NCBI GenBank assembly: GCA_045660065.1
Contig: JAZRDC010000030.1
Location: 1 to 64,000 of the forward strand
DNA length: 64,000 bases
Direction: 5' to 3'
DNA from: RGIG2094 sp045660065
GTDB taxonomy: Bacteria; Bacillota; Clostridia; RGIG6154
The notes under the pieces are model-generated. The model was given only the letters and a program-made list of their open reading frames with translations, did no database searches and had not been told where the DNA came from. Both the position numbers and the translations under genes were made by a program. Positions 9,457 to 18,604 of the stretch are shown here, piece after piece (position 1 is the stretch's first letter; each line of letters starts with the position of its first letter).

Positions 9457-9877
9457 AATCTGAAAGACCTGTTACAAGTTCATCAATGTTGATTTCATTT
9501 TCTGCATTGTATGTCTGCCAGTTTTCTGCGCTCCATATTTCTATGTAAGATGACTGACCGATAATAACAGCGTCTTTTTCGATTTTTGCAAAATCCTTAA
9601 GGTTTGAAGCAATAAGAATTCTTCCCTGCTTGTCCACTTCACATTCGTTTGAGTTTGCAAATACGGCTCTTTTGAACTGTCTTGCAGAAGGGTCGCTGTC
9701 AGGGAGTGCTTCTATTCTTGCTTTGTACTTGTTCCATTCTTCAAAGGAATATGCACGAAGGCACTTATCCGCTCCGATGGTAACATAAAAATGAGAACCG
9801 ATATCTTCTCTGAATTTTGCAGGCATAATAAGTCTGCCTTTTGCGTCTAAACCGTGTTTATATTCACCAATAAGCAT
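9446..9877 (-). CDS. mraZ: Transcriptional regulator MraZ
   Basis: Ring-forming AbrB-like DNA-binding protein that controls the division/wall operon by binding upstream of its own gene. The product, about 143 residues, starts MLIGEYKHGLDAKGRLIMPA, the first of two MraZ domains with the DAKGR signature; the second carries VDKQGRILI. A longer reading frame reaches 9919, but AAAGGAG eight bases before ATG 9877 fixes the start, and the longer version would run through the MraZ boxes. Confidence 0.95.
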   Translation of the reverse strand: MLIGEYKHGLDAKGRLIMPAKFREDIGSHFYVTIGADKCLRAYSFEEWNKYKARIEALPDSDPSARQFKRAVFANSNECEVDKQGRILIASNLKDFAKIEKDAVIIGQSSYIEIWSAENWQTYNAENEINIDELVTGLSDYGL

Positions 9878-9915
9878 AATGCCCGCTCCTTTCGTAAAAT
9901 ATCGGAAAAAATCTA

Positions 9916-9952
9916 CCACTTTTTAACATTTCGTGGCACTTTCCCCCACTTT
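9916..9952 (-). promoter_or_regulatory. MraZ-box array (four repeats, 10-bp period)
   Basis: On the minus strand AAAGTG, AAAGTG, GAAATG and AAAGTG recur at exactly 10-bp steps immediately downstream of the predicted -10 element. Helically phased AAAGTG/GTGG repeats before mraZ are the established operator type for MraZ. The third box is degenerate. Confidence 0.85.
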
Positions 9953-9959
9953 TACTTAT

Positions 9960-9988
9960 ATAATAAACCATTTTGCAAAAAATATCAA
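9960..9988 (-). promoter_or_regulatory. Sigma-A-type promoter of the mraZ operon
   Basis: TTGATA, a 17-bp spacer and TATTAT on the minus strand. The start point would fall at the edge of the MraZ boxes, so MraZ binding would block initiation or clearance. Confidence 0.8.
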
Positions 9989-10136
9989 TAGTTTTTAAGA
10001 AAAAAATTAAAAAATTTTTAAAAAATTTCTTATTAATTATGGGGGATTTTTGCAATTATTATAAAACAATGGAAAATACTGCAAAAAAATGACATAAATT
10101 TTGTGAAAAAAGGCAAAAATTAAAACATAAAAATTC

Positions 10137-10165
10137 TTGTTTTTTAATAAAATATATGATATGCT
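10137..10165 (+). promoter_or_regulatory. Putative promoter of the glycogen operon
   Basis: TTGTTT, 17 bp, TATGCT, about 45 bp before the glgB start. The -35 and -10 matches are moderate. The rest of the 9989-10136 spacer is A+T-rich and shows no other clear element. Confidence 0.5.
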
Positions 10166-10212
10166 TATATCAAGGAATAGTATTTTCCTGTAAATTGTAA
10201 GGAATGACGCGT

Positions 10213-12075
10213 ATGAACAAAATTGAAAAATATTTATCTGCCTTTGTTTCGGGTACCTCGGTGAATGCTTATGAGTTCTTGGGGTGCCACAAAAACAAGG
10301 GTAGTTTTGTTTTCAGGGTGTGGGCGCCCAATGCTGAAAAAGTGTCTGTGGTTGGTGATTTTAACAACTGGGACAATTCAGCGAACTATATGGCATATAT
10401 AGGGTATGGCATCTGGGAAGGAATAATTGAGAATGCAAAAATATATGATAATTATAAATATGCCGTAACTTCCAAAAGCGGAAAAACCGTTTTAAAGGCA
10501 GACCCTTATGCATTCCACAGCGCTACAAGACCTGACAGCGCTTCAAAAATTTACGATGTTTCCAACTATAAGTGGACAGACAGCGAGTTTATCAAAAACA
10601 ACAAAAAGAGAAATAATCTTGAAAGTCCGATGAACATTTATGAAGTGCATTTAGGCTCATGGAAAGTCCATGATGACGGTAATCCTTACAGTTATCGTGA
10701 TTTGGCAGCAGAACTTCCCCAATATGCAAAAAATATGGGATACACTCATATTGAGATAATGCCTGTTTCGGAATATCCTTTTGACCCTTCATGGGGGTAT
10801 CAGGTAACAGGGTATTACAGTCCTACATCAAGGTACGGAACTCCCGAAGATTTTGCTTATTTTGTAGACTCCTGCCACAAACAGGGAATTGGTGTTATCT
10901 TAGACTGGGTAGGGGCTCATTTCCCAAGAGATGAATACGGACTTATGGATTTTGACGGGTCGCCTTGCTATGAATATGCAGACCCATTAAAAAGCGATCA
11001 TCCTGACTGGGGTACAAGGATTTTTGACTACGGAAGAAACGAAGTTAAGTCTTTCCTGATTTCAAATGTTATTTTCTGGCAGAACATTTATCATATAGAC
11101 GGCTTCCGTCTTGATGCAGTAGCATCTATGCTTTATCTTGACTATGGCAAAAAAGACGGACAGTGGAGAGCAAATGCTTTTGGCGGAAATTACAATTTAG
11201 AGGCAATTGACTTTTTGAAACAACTCAATTCAGAGTCTTTTAAAAACAAGCCTGAAGTTTTAATGATTGCTGAAGAATCAACCGCTTTCCCGATGATTAC
11301 AAAACCGCCATTTGACGGAGGTCTTGGTTTTAACTTCAAGTGGAATATGGGTTGGATGAACGATATGCTTTCATATATGTCAAAAGATCCTATATTCAGA
11401 AAAGGTATGCACAACAATGTAACTTTTTCACTTACTTACGCGTTTTCAGAAAACTTTATTCTGCCTCTTTCACACGATGAGGTTGTTCACGGAAAATGTT
11501 CAATGATTAACAAAATGCCGGGCGAATACGAAGAAAAGTTTGATAATTTAAGAGCCTTTTACGGCTATATGATGGCGCACCCGGGCAAAAAAATCAGTTT
11601 TATGGGTAATGAATTTGCTCAGTTTATAGAGTGGGATTTCAAAAAAGAACTTGACTGGTTCCTGCTCGACTATGATGCACATAAAAAAATGCACAGGTTT
11701 GTTAAAGATTTAAATGAGTTTTATCTTGAAAACTCACCTCTTTGGGAAAACGAGTCAGACTGGAACGGATTTTCATGGATTGTGCCTGATGATAACGAGC
11801 AAAGCATACTTGCTTTCAGGCGTATAAACAAAAAAGGGGAAGAAATTATTGCAGTTGTGAACTTCTGTCCTGTTGAAAGAAAAAAATATAAAATAGGAGT
11901 GCCGTATCAGGGCACATACAAGCCTGTTTTTTCCAGCGATAAAAAGATTTACGGGGGAAAGGGAATTGCTTTAAGGGCAGTTAAATCCAAAAAAGAAGCA
12001 TCACACGGACTGGAAAACTCAATCAGTCTTACAATTCCGCCTATGAGTGCGGTGTATTATAAAAAGATAGATTAA
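10213..12075 (+). CDS. glgB: 1,4-alpha-glucan branching enzyme
   Basis: Cytoplasmic GH13 enzyme that makes alpha-1,6 branches in glycogen. The N-terminal CBM48 domain contains WAPNAEKVSVVGDFNNWD; the catalytic barrel carries GFRLDAVAS with nucleophile Asp301, IAEES with acid/base Glu354 and LSHDEVVHGK. Length (620 residues) is normal for the short GlgB type. Two in-frame ATGs exist, at 10204 and 10213; TAAGGA abuts the first, so the second, nine bases away, is the likely start. First gene of a plus-strand operon with glgC, glgD, glgA and glgP. Confidence 0.96.
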   Translation: MNKIEKYLSAFVSGTSVNAYEFLGCHKNKGSFVFRVWAPNAEKVSVVGDFNNWDNSANYMAYIGYGIWEGIIENAKIYDNYKYAVTSKSGKTVLKADPYAFHSATRPDSASKIYDVSNYKWTDSEFIKNNKKRNNLESPMNIYEVHLGSWKVHDDGNPYSYRDLAAELPQYAKNMGYTHIEIMPVSEYPFDPSWGYQVTGYYSPTSRYGTPEDFAYFVDSCHKQGIGVILDWVGAHFPRDEYGLMDFDGSPCYEYADPLKSDHPDWGTRIFDYGRNEVKSFLISNVIFWQNIYHIDGFRLDAVASMLYLDYGKKDGQWRANAFGGNYNLEAIDFLKQLNSESFKNKPEVLMIAEESTAFPMITKPPFDGGLGFNFKWNMGWMNDMLSYMSKDPIFRKGMHNNVTFSLTYAFSENFILPLSHDEVVHGKCSMINKMPGEYEEKFDNLRAFYGYMMAHPGKKISFMGNEFAQFIEWDFKKELDWFLLDYDAHKKMHRFVKDLNEFYLENSPLWENESDWNGFSWIVPDDNEQSILAFRRINKKGEEIIAVVNFCPVERKKYKIGVPYQGTYKPVFSSDKKIYGGKGIALRAVKSKKEASHGLENSISLTIPPMSAVYYKKID

Positions 12076-12107
12076 AAACTTTTGAAAAAGTTTAAGGAGG
12101 AATATTT

Positions 12108-13280
12108 ATGCAAGGATTGCGAAAAAAATGCGTGGCTATGCTATTGGCGGGGGGACAAGGAAGCCGACTTGGGGTTTTAACAAAGCACACCGCAAAACCT
12201 GCAGTACCATTTGGGGGAAAGTACAGAATTATTGACTTTCCATTGTCTAACTGTGTAAACTCAGGACTTGACACAGTTGGAATTATGACACAATATCAGC
12301 CGTTGGAACTTAACGATTACATCGGCAACGGAAGACCTTGGGGATTAAATCGCAGTTTCGGTGGTGTTCACGTTCTGCCGCCTTATGCGAAAAGTAAAAA
12401 AAGTGAATGGTATAAGGGTACAGCCAATGCCATTTACCAGAACATTCATTTTGTAGACAGATATGACCCTGAATATGTTATTGTTTTATCAGGCGACCAT
12501 ATTTATAAAATGGATTACTCAAAGATGCTCGATTTCCACAAGGAAAAAGGTGCAGAATGTACTATTGCGGTTTTAGATGTTCCGCTTAAAGAAGCATCAA
12601 GATTCGGTATTATGAACTTAAACGAAGATGGTTCAATTTACGAATTTGAAGAAAAACCTAAAAAACCGAAAAGCACAATGGCATCTATGGGAATTTACAT
12701 CTTCAATTGGAAACTTTTGAAAGAGTATCTTATTGAAGACGAAAAAAATCCTGATTCTGCAAACGATTTCGGTAAAAATATCATTCCGAAATTATTGGAA
12801 GACAACAAAAAGTTATACGCATATCTTTTTGAAGGATACTGGAAAGATGTTGGAACAATCGAAAGTCTGTGGGAAGCGAATATGGACCTTTTAGATCCTG
12901 AAATCCCTGTTGAACTTAAAGACCCGGACTTCAGAATTTATGCAAGAAACTATGCAAAACCTTCAAGTATTCTTGCACCTTCATCAGAGGCCACAAATTG
13001 CTTTATCGCAGAAGGTTGCATTATCAAGGGCAAGACTGTAAATTCGGTTATTTCGGTAGGTTGCGAAATAGAAGAAGGTGCTGTTGTTGAAAACAGCGTT
13101 ATTATGCCAAATACAATAGTTAAAAAAGGTGCAAAAATCAACTATTCAATCATTGGTGAAGATTGCATCATCGGCGAAAATGCAAAAGTCGGAACAGATG
13201 ATAAAAACATCAGCGTAATCGGCCATAACAAAGAAGTACCAAATGGTATGGAAGTATCAGGTCAGGAGGTAAGTTTATGA
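12108..13280 (+). CDS. glgC: Glucose-1-phosphate adenylyltransferase, catalytic subunit
   Basis: Makes ADP-glucose from glucose-1-phosphate and ATP, the committed step of glycogen synthesis. The 390 residues start with the nucleotide-binding loop LLAGGQGSRLGVLT, followed by KPAVPFGGKYRIIDFPLSNC and the SGDHIYKMDY catalytic segment. A C-terminal left-handed beta-helix is indicated by hexapeptide-like repeats (for example EEGAVVENSVIMPN). AAGGAGG precedes the ATG. The stop overlaps the glgD start (ATGA). Confidence 0.96.
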   Translation: MQGLRKKCVAMLLAGGQGSRLGVLTKHTAKPAVPFGGKYRIIDFPLSNCVNSGLDTVGIMTQYQPLELNDYIGNGRPWGLNRSFGGVHVLPPYAKSKKSEWYKGTANAIYQNIHFVDRYDPEYVIVLSGDHIYKMDYSKMLDFHKEKGAECTIAVLDVPLKEASRFGIMNLNEDGSIYEFEEKPKKPKSTMASMGIYIFNWKLLKEYLIEDEKNPDSANDFGKNIIPKLLEDNKKLYAYLFEGYWKDVGTIESLWEANMDLLDPEIPVELKDPDFRIYARNYAKPSSILAPSSEATNCFIAEGCIIKGKTVNSVISVGCEIEEGAVVENSVIMPNTIVKKGAKINYSIIGEDCIIGENAKVGTDDKNISVIGHNKEVPNGMEVSGQEVSL

Positions 13281-14395
13281 ACTCAATAGGTATTATTTTT
13301 TCAAATATTTACGACGCTCCAATGGGAGAACTTACAAAAAGAAGAACTGTTGCGTCAATGCCATTCGGCGGAAGATACAGATTTGTTGACTTCGTGCTTT
13401 CAAATATGGCAAATTCAGGACTTACTTCAATCGGTATTATCACAAAATACAACTATCAGTCATTGATGGACCACTTGGGAAGCTGCAGCGAATGGGATTT
13501 AAGCAGAAAAAATTCAGGCGTGTATATTCTGCCTCCGTTTTCAACAGGTTCTACATCTGTTTACAGAGGTAATCTTGAGGCTTTGGAAAACGCACTTTCT
13601 TTCTTAAGAGCAAATAAAGCAAAGTATGTTATTATGAGCGACACAACTGTTATATGCAACATTAACTATGAAGATGTTATTGACAGCCACAAAAAATCAG
13701 GGGCAGATGTAACTGTTATTGCGGCAAAACCAAATGAAAATGAAACATTTACCGACAGCGACTTTTTTGTTAAAGAAAGCGATAACAAAGTTACAGACAT
13801 TGCAATCGGAAAACTTATTGATAATTCCTGGCTTGTTGGTATGGGTATGTTTGTTATTGAACGCAAAAAACTCATAAGCACAATAGAAGACTATGTTGCC
13901 CGCGGAAGATTCAGTTTTGAAAAAGATTTCCTTCAGGGCAGATTTATTGACGGAGATTTAACTCTTAACGTTTACAAATTTGAAAAAACTATTTTAAGAA
14001 ATCACAGTGTAAAATCATATTTTGACAATAATTTCAAACTTATGGATATAAAAGTTCATGATGAGATTTTCGCTAAAAATGCTCCGATTTATACAAAAGT
14101 ACGCGACGAAGCGCCAACATACTATCACAAGAATTCTTCTGTTAAAGGCTGCATTATCGCAGACGGTTGCACAATGATCGGAAATGCAGAAAACTCAATT
14201 TTCTTCCGTGATGTTCACTTAAAATCAGGTGCAACTGTTAAGAATTCTATCATAATGCAGGGTTCAAAAATCGGGAAAAATGCAACTTTAGAATATGTTA
14301 TAGTTGACAAAAACGTAAAAATAGAGGATAATGTATCTTTAAAGGGTTCACCGGAAATTCCGCTTATTATTCCGAAAGGAACCACCGTATCATAA
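13277..14395 (+). CDS. glgD: GlgD, regulatory subunit of ADP-glucose pyrophosphorylase
   Basis: Paralogue of GlgC found next to it in Firmicutes, where it forms a heterotetramer and raises activity. The 372 residues keep MPFGGRYRFVDFVLSNM and the C-terminal hexapeptide helix, but the GGxGxRL nucleotide loop of GlgC is replaced by IIFSNIYDAPMGELT. It is therefore probably non-catalytic alone. Four-base overlap with glgC implies coupled translation and fixed stoichiometry. Confidence 0.93.
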   Translation: MNSIGIIFSNIYDAPMGELTKRRTVASMPFGGRYRFVDFVLSNMANSGLTSIGIITKYNYQSLMDHLGSCSEWDLSRKNSGVYILPPFSTGSTSVYRGNLEALENALSFLRANKAKYVIMSDTTVICNINYEDVIDSHKKSGADVTVIAAKPNENETFTDSDFFVKESDNKVTDIAIGKLIDNSWLVGMGMFVIERKKLISTIEDYVARGRFSFEKDFLQGRFIDGDLTLNVYKFEKTILRNHSVKSYFDNNFKLMDIKVHDEIFAKNAPIYTKVRDEAPTYYHKNSSVKGCIIADGCTMIGNAENSIFFRDVHLKSGATVKNSIIMQGSKIGKNATLEYVIVDKNVKIEDNVSLKGSPEIPLIIPKGTTVS

Positions 14396-14419
14396 TTCAG
14401 GACTAAAAAGGAGTATTAA

Positions 14420-15871
14420 ATGAACATATTATATGCGGCAAGTGAGGCTATGCCTTATGTGAAATCAGGGGGGCTGGGAGACGTTGCAGGCTCCCTTCCT
14501 GTTGAACTTACAAAAATTAAAGGCACAAAGGCGGCTGTAATTCTGCCATACTACGGGAAAATCAAAAACAACAAGGATTTAGATATTGAATATATTGGCT
14601 CATTTTCTGTTCCCCTTGCGTGGAGACAGGTTTACGCCGGACTTTTCAAGGTAGTTCACAAAAATAAAGGCGTTGGTAAAAACAAACGCGAAGATTTAAT
14701 TTATTATTTTATCGACAACGACTATTATTTTGCTGCCGACGGCTACGGCTATTATAACGACGGAGAACGTTTTGCGTTTTTCTCAAAAGCAGTTTTAGAA
14801 GCAATTCCGCTTCTTGATTTTGAGCCTGACATTATTCACTGTAACGACTGGCAGACAGGCTTTGTTCCGCTTTTCTTAAAAGCTCATTATCAGGCGCAAG
14901 GTCTTTACGGAAATATTAAAACTGTACTTACAATTCACAATATTGAGTATCAGGGAAAAGCAAATCCTGATTTCAGAGCAGAAGTTTTAGGCGTAGGCGA
15001 GGAATGGACAAATGTTATCACATTTGACAACTGTGTAAACGCATTAAAAACAGGAATTGTACTTGCAGACAAAATTACAACCGTATCTGAAACATACGCT
15101 CACGAGATTTGCCACGCATTTTTTGCTCACGGTTTAGAAAATATTTTAAGAGAAAATTCATACAAACTTACAGGTGTTGTAAACGGAATTGACGATAAAC
15201 TTTACAATCCTAAAGAAGACGAAGTTATAAAAGAAAAGTTTTCTCCAACTAATTTCAAAGGTAAGGCGGCTTGTAAAAAGTATCTTCAGGAAAAATTGGG
15301 GCTGGAAGTAAATCCTGATATTCCTGTTGTTGCAATGATTTCAAGACTTGTTTCACACAAAGGTCTTGACCTGGTTGAATATGTAGCCCACGACCTTATA
15401 AATCTTGGAGTTCAACTTGTGGTTTTGGGAACAGGGGATAAAAAATACGAGGATTTATTTAATTTCCTTGCTTATTCCTACCCTGACAAGGTATCGGCAA
15501 ACATTACATTTTCAGCAAGTTTGGCAAAAGAAATTTATGCAGGAGCAGACTTTTTCTTAATGCCGTCAAAAAGCGAACCTTGTGGTCTTTCTCAACTTAT
15601 CGCAATGAGATATGCAACTGTTCCGATTGTTCGTGAAACAGGCGGTCTTGTTGACACAGTGCCTCCGATTAATCCTGAAACAATGGAAGGGGTTGGCTTT
15701 ACATTCAAAGGCTATAACGCTCACGATATGTTAGGTGCAGTAAGCCGTGCGAAAGATTTTTATCACTTTGACAAAGACAAACTTAATGTGGTTATGAAGA
15801 AAATTTCATCACTTGATCTGGGATGGAAAACTTCTGCCGCAAAATATATGGATATATATTTGAAGCTTTAG
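14420..15871 (+). CDS. glgA: Glycogen synthase (ADP-glucose)
   Basis: GT5 glucosyltransferase that elongates alpha-1,4-glucan from ADP-glucose. The 483 residues carry the N-terminal KSGGLGDVAGSLP motif (about 16-28, ADP-glucose binding), HCNDWQTG and the C-terminal PSKSEPCGLSQLIAMRYA and TGGLVDTV motifs of the GT-B fold. AAAGGAG precedes the ATG, 24 bp after glgD. Confidence 0.96.
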   Translation: MNILYAASEAMPYVKSGGLGDVAGSLPVELTKIKGTKAAVILPYYGKIKNNKDLDIEYIGSFSVPLAWRQVYAGLFKVVHKNKGVGKNKREDLIYYFIDNDYYFAADGYGYYNDGERFAFFSKAVLEAIPLLDFEPDIIHCNDWQTGFVPLFLKAHYQAQGLYGNIKTVLTIHNIEYQGKANPDFRAEVLGVGEEWTNVITFDNCVNALKTGIVLADKITTVSETYAHEICHAFFAHGLENILRENSYKLTGVVNGIDDKLYNPKEDEVIKEKFSPTNFKGKAACKKYLQEKLGLEVNPDIPVVAMISRLVSHKGLDLVEYVAHDLINLGVQLVVLGTGDKKYEDLFNFLAYSYPDKVSANITFSASLAKEIYAGADFFLMPSKSEPCGLSQLIAMRYATVPIVRETGGLVDTVPPINPETMEGVGFTFKGYNAHDMLGAVSRAKDFYHFDKDKLNVVMKKISSLDLGWKTSAAKYMDIYLKL

Positions 15872-15889
15872 AAAGGACATTTTAATTAA

Positions 15890-18301
15890 ATGAAAAAAGA
15901 ATCAAAAGCAATACTTAAAACTTTAGACGAAAGATGTCTTTTAGAGTTCGGCTGCGAACTCAAAAACGCAACAAAAAAGCAGATTTACAAAACAGTCTGC
16001 CTTACTGTGCGCGACATCTTAATCGAAAAAAATATCGCCTTCAATAAAGAAGTAAGCGACAACGAGGGCAAACAGGCATATTATATGTCAATGGAATTTT
16101 TGGTGGGAACATCTTTAAAGAACAATCTTTTCAATCTTTCTTTAACTGAAAATTATGAAGAAGCATTAAAAAGCGTTGGCGCAGACATAAATGAACTTTA
16201 CGAGATGGAACCTGATGCAGGTCTTGGTAACGGCGGTTTGGGAAGACTCGCGTCTTGCTATATGGACTCTCTTACAACCTGCGGAATTCCTGCAACAGGA
16301 TTTTCAATTCGTTACGAGTTTGGTATTTTCAAACAGAAAATTATTGACGGCTGGCAGATGGAATTCCCTGATGACTGGCTCAAAGACGGGGAAGTATGGC
16401 TTCAGGCTCGTCCTGATGAATCTGTTGAAGTTAAATTCGGCGGATATGTAAACGAGTATTTTGACGATAACGGTTATCACGCAGAACATGTTGATTACAG
16501 CACAGTTTTGGCGGTGCCTTATGATATGTTTATTTCAGGCTACAGTTCAAATGCAGTAAATAAACTTGTTCTCTGGAGTGCAAAATCACCAAAAAGCATT
16601 GATATGACTGCTTTTTCAAGAGGTGATTATGCAAAAGCATTGGAAGAAAACACAAAGGCAGAAGTTATTTCAAAAATTCTTTACCCTGCAGATGACCATT
16701 TAGACGGCAAAATTCTCCGTGTTAAACAGCAGTATTTCTTTGTGTGCGCATCTCTTCAGAACATTGTTTCAAAACATATGAAAAAGTATGGCACACTTGA
16801 TAATTTGGGAGATAAAGTTGCAGTTCATATCAACGATACTCATCCTGCACTTTGCGTTCCTGAACTTATGAGAATTTTAATGGACGAATACGGCTACGGT
16901 TGGGATGATGCATGGGCAATTTGCCAGAAAACATTAACTTACACAAACCATACAGTTATGAGCGAAGCATTAGAACGCTGGAACGAAGGTATGTTTAAGT
17001 CTGTTCTTCCAAGAATTTATCAGATTGTTTGCGAAATCAACCGTCGTTTGGTATCTGACCTTAATCAGATTTATCCTGGCGATATTGCAAAAATCGAATA
17101 TATGTCAATTCTTGCAAACGGTGAAGTAAGAATGGCAAATCTGTGTCTTGCATGTTGCCACAAAATCAACGGCGTTTCAAAACTCCACAGTGATATTTTA
17201 GTTAACAGTATTTTTAGAGATTATTATAATGTTGACAAAGAAAAATTCACAAATGTAACCAACGGTATTGCATACAGAAGATGGCTTTGTCAGGCAAACC
17301 CTGAACTTACAACTTACATTGAAAGTTTAATCGGTGGCGGATTTAAAAACGACGCAAAAGAATTAGAAAAACTCTTGAAATTCCAGAACGATAAAGAAGT
17401 TTTGGAAAACTTAAGAAAAATCAAGAGAGTTAAAAAAGTTCAACTTGCAGATTACATTTCAAGAGTAAATGGCGTAAATGTTGACCCTGACTCAATCTTT
17501 GATATTCAGATCAAGCGTCTTCACGAATATAAGCGTCAGCTTTTAAACGCTTTGCAGATTCTTCATATGTATAGAAAACTCAAGGAAAATCCGAATTTGG
17601 ATATTCCGCCGAGAACATTTGTTTTTGCGGCTAAAGCATCTTCAGGATACTTTATGGCAAAACAGATTATAAGATTAATTGTTGCAATTTCAAACACAAT
17701 TAATGCAGACCCTCAGGTAAGAGATAAGTTAAAAGTTGTGTTTATTGAAGATTACAAAGTATCATTGGCTGAAATTATTATTCCTGCTGCCGATATTTCA
17801 GAGCAGATTTCAATTGCAGGTAAAGAAGCATCAGGTACAGGTAATATGAAACTTATGATCAATGGTGCGGTTACCCTTGGTACTTTAGATGGTGCGAATG
17901 TTGAAATCGCAGAAGCAGTTGGCGAAGATAATATTTTCTTGTTCGGTCTTAAGGCACACGAAGTTGAAGCACTCTGGCAGAGAGGATATTCTCCAACAGA
18001 CTTCATCAGCACAAATCACGACCTTAAAGCGGTTTTGGATATGCTTACATCTAATGTTTTGGGTGCAAGATTTGACGATATTGCAAAATCACTTTTAACC
18101 AACGGATTTGGCGTTGCAGATGCTTATATGACAATTGCAGACTTTGACTCTTATGTTAAAGCACAAGAGCGTGTTGGACAAACATATAAAGATACTATGA
18201 AGTTTGCAAATATGTCTTTGGTTAATACTGCAAAGGCTGGTATTTTCTCAGCAGACAGAGCAGTTAAGGAATATGCAGACGATATTTGGCATATCAAATA
18301 G
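15890..18301 (+). CDS. glgP: Glycogen/maltodextrin phosphorylase
   Basis: PLP-dependent GT35 enzyme releasing glucose-1-phosphate from alpha-glucans. The 803 residues contain the glycine-rich EPDAGLGNGGLGRLASC segment and the C-terminal EASGTGNMKLMINGA motif with the PLP-linked Lys, followed by GTLDGANVEI. Length fits the bacterial family. Last gene of the glg operon; a terminator follows 88 bp later. Having synthesis and breakdown enzymes in one operon suggests that flux is set mainly at the enzyme level. Confidence 0.96.
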   Translation: MKKESKAILKTLDERCLLEFGCELKNATKKQIYKTVCLTVRDILIEKNIAFNKEVSDNEGKQAYYMSMEFLVGTSLKNNLFNLSLTENYEEALKSVGADINELYEMEPDAGLGNGGLGRLASCYMDSLTTCGIPATGFSIRYEFGIFKQKIIDGWQMEFPDDWLKDGEVWLQARPDESVEVKFGGYVNEYFDDNGYHAEHVDYSTVLAVPYDMFISGYSSNAVNKLVLWSAKSPKSIDMTAFSRGDYAKALEENTKAEVISKILYPADDHLDGKILRVKQQYFFVCASLQNIVSKHMKKYGTLDNLGDKVAVHINDTHPALCVPELMRILMDEYGYGWDDAWAICQKTLTYTNHTVMSEALERWNEGMFKSVLPRIYQIVCEINRRLVSDLNQIYPGDIAKIEYMSILANGEVRMANLCLACCHKINGVSKLHSDILVNSIFRDYYNVDKEKFTNVTNGIAYRRWLCQANPELTTYIESLIGGGFKNDAKELEKLLKFQNDKEVLENLRKIKRVKKVQLADYISRVNGVNVDPDSIFDIQIKRLHEYKRQLLNALQILHMYRKLKENPNLDIPPRTFVFAAKASSGYFMAKQIIRLIVAISNTINADPQVRDKLKVVFIEDYKVSLAEIIIPAADISEQISIAGKEASGTGNMKLMINGAVTLGTLDGANVEIAEAVGEDNIFLFGLKAHEVEALWQRGYSPTDFISTNHDLKAVLDMLTSNVLGARFDDIAKSLLTNGFGVADAYMTIADFDSYVKAQERVGQTYKDTMKFANMSLVNTAKAGIFSADRAVKEYADDIWHIK

Positions 18302-18388
18302 GGAATGTTAAAAATGCCCAGAGCGCAAAAAGGCGATGATTATTATAGCAGGTTAGCTTGAAAAATATAATAAGCATACTGAAAGAAG

Positions 18389-18416
18389 AAAAATCGCGGA
18401 TAAATTCGCGATTTTT
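18389..18416 (+). terminator. Intrinsic terminator after glgP
   Basis: Perfect 10-bp stem AAAAATCGCG/CGCGATTTTT with an 8-nt loop, ending in a T run. It lies 88 bp after the glgP stop. Confidence 0.75.
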
Positions 18417-18458
18417 CCTTTTATTCAGCCTTTTTGCTACGAAAAAACTTCACCTCTC

Positions 18459-18585
18459 GGCGTATACACCATACGCCTTCGGGTACCCAAACACCAAAGG
18501 AAGCCTTTGGCGTTTGTTCAGTTTTTCCGTTCTGAACATTTTTTCCTATTCCCTGGCGAGAATGTAAAAACTCAGAGAGTTTTTT
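18459..18585 (+). repeat. Hairpin-rich spacer between glgP and the GH13 gene
   Basis: Within the 303-bp spacer 18302-18604, besides the terminator at 18389, I see four more inverted repeats in series. They are GGCGTAT/ATACGCC (18459-18477), CCAAAGG/CCTTTGG with AAAC/GTTT flanks (18489-18515), GTTCAG/CTGAAC followed by six T (18516-18544), and AAAAACTC/GAGTTTTT (18566-18585), the last two terminator-like. No convincing gene lies here; a short open frame at 18358-18567 runs through the hairpins. Confidence 0.6.
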
Positions 18586-18604
18586 GATTTAATGCGAGGT
18601 AGTA

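Noticed and set aside
9878..9919. N-terminal extension of MraZ to 9919
   Set aside because: Would translate the operator region; AAAGGAG and family alignment support ATG 9877.
18358..18567. 69-codon open frame after glgP
   Set aside because: Runs through five hairpins, lacks a ribosome site and has no plausible protein features.
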